In this document: piece by piece, positions 58,921 through 64,000 of the stretch | Layout: every line of letters begins with the position of its first letter | Position numbering within the stretch: the stretch's first letter is position 1 | DNA from: Pseudomonas kribbensis | Lineage (GTDB): Bacteria > Pseudomonadota > Gammaproteobacteria > Pseudomonadales > Pseudomonadaceae | Reading direction: 5' to 3' | Length of the DNA stretch: 64,000 nt | NCBI RefSeq assembly: GCF_003352185.1 | Contig: NZ_CP029608.1 | Span: forward strand, 620,001 to 684,000 | The notes under the pieces: generated by a model | The model's input: the letters and a program-made list of their open reading frames with translations, nothing else | Told to the model about the DNA's origin: nothing | Databases searched by the model: none | Translations under genes and position numbers: made by a program

Positions 58921-59952
58921 ATGACCGATAGCCCCGCTTTTGTTCCGGCCGACGTCAGCCCGGTCCGTCGGCTGCGCCAGCGAATCGGCTATCAGATAGC
59001 AGTGATGGATCTCGGCGGGCGCGGGTTGCTGTTGATTGGCGGGCTGTTGTTTCTGGCTTGGCTCGGTTCGGGAATCTACAAGGTACAGCCTGACGAACAG
59101 GGCATTGTCCTGCGATTCGGGCGCTGGCAGCAGACCGCTGAATCCGGACTGCACTATCACCTGCCATTCCCCATCGAAACGGTGCTGTTGCCGAAAATCA
59201 CTCAGGTCAATCAGTTGCAACTGGGCAGCAGCATCAGTGTGCAAAGTGCGGCCGGCACCGGTGCCCGCGACAAGCAGATGCTCACCGGTGACGAAAACAT
59301 CGTCGAAGCGGATTGCACGGTGTTCTGGCGGATCAAGGATGCACGCCTGTACCTGTTCAGGATCAGTGACCCGGAACGCTCGGTGAAACTGGCGGCAGAA
59401 AGTGCGTTGCGCGAAGTGATCGGACGCACGCCGATTCAGTCGGTCATGTCTGACAAACGGGCGCAGATCGCCGATGAAACCCGTGAGTTATTGCAGCAAC
59501 TGCTGGATCGCGAAGAGGCCGGGATTCTGGTCACGCAAGTCCAGTTGCAGCGGGTCGATCCACCGCCACAGGTCATTGATGCATTCAACGACGTGCAACG
59601 GGCGCGCGCAGATCAGGAGCGCTCGCGCAACGAAGCCGAAGCCTACGCCAACGATGTGATTCCCCGGGCGCGGGGCGATGCTTCGCGTATTACTCAGGAG
59701 GCCGAGGCTTACAAGGCTCAGGTCGGTAATCTCGCCGAAGGTGAGGCCAAACGCTTTCTCTCGGTCTACAACAGCTATGTGCAGTCCCGGGATGTCACGG
59801 CATGGCGCCTCTACATGGAGAGCATGGATGAGGTGTTGAAAAAAGCCTCCAGAGTGATCGTCGATTCTTCTGGCAAAGGAATGTCCGGCGTGGTGCCTTA
59901 CATGCCGCTGGGCGAGTCGGTGAAGACGGCTCCAAAGGAGTCCCGGCCATGA
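58921..59952 (+). CDS. Second HflK-like SPFH/band-7 protein
   Basis: 343 residues, a diverged paralogue of HflK (17520-18692). It lacks the Gly/Asn-rich N-terminus; instead a short cytoplasmic segment precedes one membrane helix (LLLIGGLLFLAWLGSGIY). The band-7 domain starts VQPDEQGIVLRFGRW and the helical part includes QERSRNEAEAYANDVIPRARG, closely matching HflK. GGAG precedes the ATG at 58921. The stop overlaps the next gene by 4 bases. Whether it joins FtsH or forms a separate scaffold is unknown; its operon partners are two transporters. Confidence 0.9.
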   Translation: MTDSPAFVPADVSPVRRLRQRIGYQIAVMDLGGRGLLLIGGLLFLAWLGSGIYKVQPDEQGIVLRFGRWQQTAESGLHYHLPFPIETVLLPKITQVNQLQLGSSISVQSAAGTGARDKQMLTGDENIVEADCTVFWRIKDARLYLFRISDPERSVKLAAESALREVIGRTPIQSVMSDKRAQIADETRELLQQLLDREEAGILVTQVQLQRVDPPPQVIDAFNDVQRARADQERSRNEAEAYANDVIPRARGDASRITQEAEAYKAQVGNLAEGEAKRFLSVYNSYVQSRDVTAWRLYMESMDEVLKKASRVIVDSSGKGMSGVVPYMPLGESVKTAPKESRP

Positions 59953-60836
59953 ATCGACTGTTCAAGCGCGCGGCGCTGGTCAGCGCAGCGTTGGGACTCT
60001 GGGCGTTGGGGGCTTCAGCCTATGTGGTCGACGAATCGCAACAGGCGTTGATCATTCGCTTCGGGGCGCCAATGGGGGTGGCCGGCGAGCCGGGCTTGAA
60101 ATTCAAGGTGCCGTTCAGCGATTCCATTGTCTTCTATGATCGTCGTTTGCAGACGCTGGCATCCCCGGCCGAGCAAGTGATTCTCGGCGATCAGAAGCGT
60201 ATCGAGGTGGAAACCTACAGCCGCTTTCGCATCAGCGACCCGCTGCGTTTCTATCAGGCCGTCGGGACGCTGGATCAGGCCAATGCGCAGTTGATGCAAA
60301 TGGTCAGTTCGTCACTGCGCCGGGAACTGGGTGAAGTTTCGCTACGTTCGCTGCTGTCGCCTGCACGACAGCAATCCGTTGCGATCATCGAGAAAGACGT
60401 CGCCGAAAAGGCTCGAGCCTTGGGTATCGATGTCACGGAAGTGCGCTTGCACCGTCTCGATTTGCCGCTGGAGGCCAGTCAGGCCATTTACGACCGAATG
60501 AAATCCGAGCGTCAGCGAGAAGCCAAGGAGCTGCGCGCCCAAGGGTTCGAGTGGGCGCAGCAGATCCAGGCCAAGGCGGATCGCGATCGCACGGTGCTGC
60601 TCTCCGAGGTTCAGCGCCAGTCGGCAATCACCCATGGTGAAGCAGATGCGGCGGCCAACCAGATTCTCTCGGCGGCATTCAGCAAGGACCCCGGGTTTTA
60701 CAAACTGTACCGCTCGTTGCAGACCTACCGTCAGGCACTGTCGGACAGCCAGCCGATGCTGGTGCTGAGCCCGGACGCCGCTTTTCTCGAACAGTTTGAA
60801 AACGGCCCGGCCGCTAGCGACGACCGCAAGCCATGA
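59949..60836 (+). CDS. Second HflC-like SPFH/band-7 protein
   Basis: 295 residues, a paralogue of HflC: an N-terminal membrane anchor (ALVSAALGLWALGASAYVV), the SPFH start DESQQALIIRFGAP and the helical tail segment EAKELRAQGFEWAQQIQAKA. Overlaps the HflK-like gene and the transporter gene by 4 bases each, so the three are translated together. Confidence 0.9.
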   Translation: MNRLFKRAALVSAALGLWALGASAYVVDESQQALIIRFGAPMGVAGEPGLKFKVPFSDSIVFYDRRLQTLASPAEQVILGDQKRIEVETYSRFRISDPLRFYQAVGTLDQANAQLMQMVSSSLRRELGEVSLRSLLSPARQQSVAIIEKDVAEKARALGIDVTEVRLHRLDLPLEASQAIYDRMKSERQREAKELRAQGFEWAQQIQAKADRDRTVLLSEVQRQSAITHGEADAAANQILSAAFSKDPGFYKLYRSLQTYRQALSDSQPMLVLSPDAAFLEQFENGPAASDDRKP

Positions 60837-62080
60837 GCGACCTTCCTGCCACCGCACCGGCCTTGCGCCAGCGCCTGACACGTATGCTTGCCACCGTGGG
60901 GCCAGGACTGGTGGTGATGATGGCCGATACGGAAGCCGGCAGTGTGATAACGGCTGCGCAAAGTGGTGCGCAATGGGGCTATCGGTTGCTGTTGTTGCAG
61001 TTTCTGCTGGTGCCGTTGATGTTCATGGCTCAGGAGCTGACGGTGCGCCTGGGCCTGTGCACCGGCAAGGGTTACGTCGAATTGATACGGCAGCGCTTTG
61101 GCCGGGTAATGGCGGCGATCACGGCGACAGTCCTGCTGATCAGTTGTTTTGGTGCATTGCTGACGCAGATGAGTGGACTGGTCGGTGCCGGCAGTCTGTT
61201 TGCGATTCCCGGCTGGGTGATCCTGCTGATGCTGGTGGTGTTCATCCTAGGAATGGTTCTCACCGGCTCCTATCGTTCGGTGGAGCGGGTGACGCTGGCG
61301 CTGGGCCTGTTCGGGCTGGCGTTCGTGGCCATGGCGATCAAGTCCCGCCCGGACATGTCCCGACTGCTGCATGACATCGCCCGCATGCCGCTCGATAACC
61401 CGGATTACCTGTATCTGATGGCCGCCAATCTGGGCACCAGCGTCATGCCGTGGACAGTGTTTTATCAGCAGTCTGCATTGATCGACAAAGGCCTGGACGC
61501 CACGCATTTGCCCATCGCCCGCGCCGATACGCTGATGGGGGCGGTGTTCTGTCAGGTGCTGACGGCGGCCATCGTCATCGCGGCGGCAGCGACCCTCGGC
61601 GGGCACCCGGCGGGGCTGGACAGCATTGCGCAGATCGGCGAAGCGTTCGGTGCGCTGATCGGTCCGGCCTGGGGCAAGTTGGTGTTCGCCATTGGCCTGG
61701 CGGGAGGCGCGCTGGTCGCGACGATCGTGGTCTGTCTGAGCGCCGTCTGGGCAGTGGGCGAGGCGTTGGGAGTCAGACATTCGCTGGAGCAACACCCGCT
61801 GGACGCGCCGTGGTTTTATGGTCCGTTCGCCCTCTTGTTGATTGGCGGCGCTGTGCTGGTCGGGTCAGGGGTGAACCTGATTCGCCTGTCGATTGCCGTC
61901 GGTGTGCTCAATGCCTTGCTGATTCCACTGATCCTGCTGTTTCTCTTTTGGCTGGCGTACCGCGCGTTACCGACGGAGCACCGCTTGCGGGGACGTTATG
62001 CGCAGGTTGTCGCAGTCATTTTCACCCTGACTTCGGCGCTCGGCCTGTATGCAGGGCTCGGTGGAGCACTGGGGTGGTGA
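60833..62080 (+). CDS. NRAMP-like divalent metal transporter with non-canonical metal site
   Basis: 415 residues, about eleven membrane segments, NRAMP/LeuT-type fold (VGPGLVVMMADTEAGSVITAAQSGAQWGYRLL at the first helix, in part; AANLGTSVMPWTVFYQQSA at the sixth). Classical manganese/iron NRAMPs have DPGN in helix 1 and MPH in helix 6; here these read DTEAG and MPW, so the methionine stays but the histidine and the DPGN turn are lost. It resembles NRAMP-related proteins that carry magnesium or other ions. Substrate unknown. Coupled to the HflC-like gene by an ATGA overlap. Confidence 0.85.
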   Translation: MSDLPATAPALRQRLTRMLATVGPGLVVMMADTEAGSVITAAQSGAQWGYRLLLLQFLLVPLMFMAQELTVRLGLCTGKGYVELIRQRFGRVMAAITATVLLISCFGALLTQMSGLVGAGSLFAIPGWVILLMLVVFILGMVLTGSYRSVERVTLALGLFGLAFVAMAIKSRPDMSRLLHDIARMPLDNPDYLYLMAANLGTSVMPWTVFYQQSALIDKGLDATHLPIARADTLMGAVFCQVLTAAIVIAAAATLGGHPAGLDSIAQIGEAFGALIGPAWGKLVFAIGLAGGALVATIVVCLSAVWAVGEALGVRHSLEQHPLDAPWFYGPFALLLIGGAVLVGSGVNLIRLSIAVGVLNALLIPLILLFLFWLAYRALPTEHRLRGRYAQVVAVIFTLTSALGLYAGLGGALGW

Positions 62081-62107
62081 AGGCCATGTTTTCCGGGGAA
62101 TCATTCG

Positions 62108-63325
62108 ATGCTGTTTGACGGTGCGCTGCATGCCTTGAGCCTGGTGCTGGAGGTATTCCTGCTGGACTTGATCCTGTCCGGAGACAATGCGCTGGTCATC
62201 GCCCTGGCCTGTCGCGGCCTGCCTCCCGAGCAACTCAAGCGGGCCGTATTGATCGGCACCAGCGGCGCGATTCTCTTGCGCGTGCTGCTAACGACCCTGG
62301 CGAGCTGGTTGCTGTGGATTCCGGGACTCAAACTGATCGGCGCCGTGCTGTTGCTGATGATCGCCATTCGCCTGCTGACCGAAGAGGCTGCGAACGAAGA
62401 GGGCGAGGCGTTGACGGGGGCCGCTTTGCCGACCATGAGCAGCGCGGTGCTCACCGTCCTGACCGCCGACCTGATCATGAGCATGGACAATGTCCTCGGA
62501 CTCGCGGCAGTGGCGCAGGGCAGTGTGTTCTATCTGCTGCTGGGGCTGTTGCTGAGCGTGCCGGTGCTGATGTTCGCCAGTGTGCAGATCTCCAGACTGT
62601 TGCAGCGTCAGCCTCGACTGATCGCGTCAGGGGCGGCGTTGCTGGGTTATGTGGCGGGCGACATCGCGGTTGGCGATCCGCTTGTGGTGGGTTGGGTCAA
62701 CAGTCAGTCGCCTGCGCTGAATCAGATGGTGCCATTGTTGTGTGCGGTATTTGTGGTGTTGCAGGCACGGATTATCCACAGGCAGCGTGAAAAGGTGCCC
62801 AGACCGTTGTTCATTCGGCAAGTTGTGGTCAGGGCACAAGCGTCAGCGGGTATGGAAGTCCCGGTGATTGCACCACAGGTCGAGGTTCTACCTCACGTAG
62901 TCTCGACCGTCGAGGCAGACGCCAACCCGGTTCAGCAGACCCGACGTTTTCGGGCTCCTGGCGGCTGGGTGACTGTATTGGCCGGATTGGCGGGCATTTT
63001 TCTGCTCGGCGGCCTTCTCTACAGCGCTGTAGGCGCCTTGGCCGGCAGTTTGCTGCCGACTGCACAAAAGGACTCTGCCTACAGTTGTACCGAGGCCAGT
63101 GCGACACTTTACTTCCGTCCGGGCGGCAGCGCGGTCCGGCTTGTCACGGGGGGTGGTCAAGCTACCGGCTATGTGAACTATGGAAAAATTCTCTGGGAAA
63201 ATGCACAAACGGCGGCCAAAGCGTTGCACCTGACACTCCCCGACGAGATCGAAAAGACCAGTGCGAACGTAGTGACACTGCGTGGCGGCAGCTTCGCGCA
63301 GATCCCCTGTACTCGAAATCTCTGA
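62108..63325 (+). CDS. TerC/YjbE-family membrane protein with C-terminal periplasmic extension
   Basis: 405 residues. The first 220 form a TerC-type transporter with seven helices and the paired acidic motifs DLILSGDNALVIA and DLIMSMDNVLGLA that bind the metal. TerC proteins (Alx, YkoY) export manganese and load secreted enzymes with it. The remaining 180 residues are unusual: a linker, one more membrane helix (VLAGLAGIFLLGGLLYSAVG) and a domain of about 85 residues bounded by two cysteines (YSCTEASATLYF...QIPC) that recalls, weakly, the lysozyme-inhibitor MliC fold. Last gene of the hflK2 operon; GGGGAA upstream. Confidence 0.87.
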   Translation: MLFDGALHALSLVLEVFLLDLILSGDNALVIALACRGLPPEQLKRAVLIGTSGAILLRVLLTTLASWLLWIPGLKLIGAVLLLMIAIRLLTEEAANEEGEALTGAALPTMSSAVLTVLTADLIMSMDNVLGLAAVAQGSVFYLLLGLLLSVPVLMFASVQISRLLQRQPRLIASGAALLGYVAGDIAVGDPLVVGWVNSQSPALNQMVPLLCAVFVVLQARIIHRQREKVPRPLFIRQVVVRAQASAGMEVPVIAPQVEVLPHVVSTVEADANPVQQTRRFRAPGGWVTVLAGLAGIFLLGGLLYSAVGALAGSLLPTAQKDSAYSCTEASATLYFRPGGSAVRLVTGGGQATGYVNYGKILWENAQTAAKALHLTLPDEIEKTSANVVTLRGGSFAQIPCTRNL

Positions 63326-63383
63326 CGGGCATCCTGCAGACCCGGTTGCCGCTGCTCGCCGGGCCGGGCATGCTGCCTGCTGA

Positions 63384-64000
<617 letters not shown>

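Overview
The window is chromosomal DNA of a fluorescent-group Pseudomonas, most likely the P. fluorescens/koreensis lineage. The base composition looks GC-rich. The order psd-rhdA, motAB, rsgA, orn, queG-nnr-tsaE-amiB-mutL-miaA-hfq-hflX-hflKC-hisZ-purA, rnr-rlmB-rpsF-rpsR-rplI-dnaB, azu, nadE-pncB follows what I recall of the P. aeruginosa PA4957-PA4919 region. The 89-90 bp REPIN-type repeats with arms starting TGTGGGAGCGAGCCTGCTCG are typical of this group. I see no prophage, insertion sequence, CRISPR array or rRNA.

Layout. 1-5.9 kb: an OAA-type mannan-binding lectin, then on the minus strand an HDOD protein, rhodanese and phosphatidylserine decarboxylase, divergent from motAB with a sigma-28 promoter. 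5.9-9.4 kb: rsgA, orn, a TRIC-type channel and queG. 9.5-22.4 kb: a long plus-strand housekeeping run from nnr to purA (NAD(P)HX repair, t6A modification, cell-wall amidase, mismatch repair, tRNA isopentenylation, Hfq, HflX, HflKC, HisZ, PurA). 22.5-27.1 kb: a chemoreceptor convergent with a two-gene ferric-iron ABC cassette. 27.2-27.7 kb: two tandem tRNA-Leu(CAG) units, each with its own promoter and terminator. 27.9-37.6 kb: RNase R, RlmB, the S6/S18/L9 operon with a DUF2232 membrane protein, DnaB and YgiQ. 37.8-44.5 kb: a three-gene transglutaminase/DUF2126/ATP-grasp/alpha-E operon, a predicted but poorly understood peptide-ligation system. 44.7-48.4 kb: a small charged protein, a LOG-family protein, azurin, nadE and pncB. 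48.6-52.6 kb: a LysR regulator with amaB and amaA, the last steps of lysine degradation through pipecolate. 52.9-58.2 kb: the branched-chain amino-acid transporter braC/braDEFG with a textbook sigma-54 promoter. 58.9-63.3 kb: a second, diverged hflK-hflC pair in an operon with an NRAMP-like transporter and a TerC-family protein. The window ends inside a YdfG-like short-chain dehydrogenase.

The points that most deserve a second look are: (i) the roughly 700 bp gene-free stretch at 58.2-58.9 kb, with three copies of a paired TGTGG-N7-TGTGNATAA motif (DnaA-box consensus) inside diverged direct repeats; (ii) the hflK2-hflC2-NRAMP-TerC operon, which suggests membrane protein quality control tied to metal supply; (iii) the transglutaminase/ATP-grasp operon; (iv) helically phased GGTTGC repeats upstream of the sigma-54 promoter of braC; and (v) two very small Shine-Dalgarno-led ORFs upstream of hisZ and the LOG gene.
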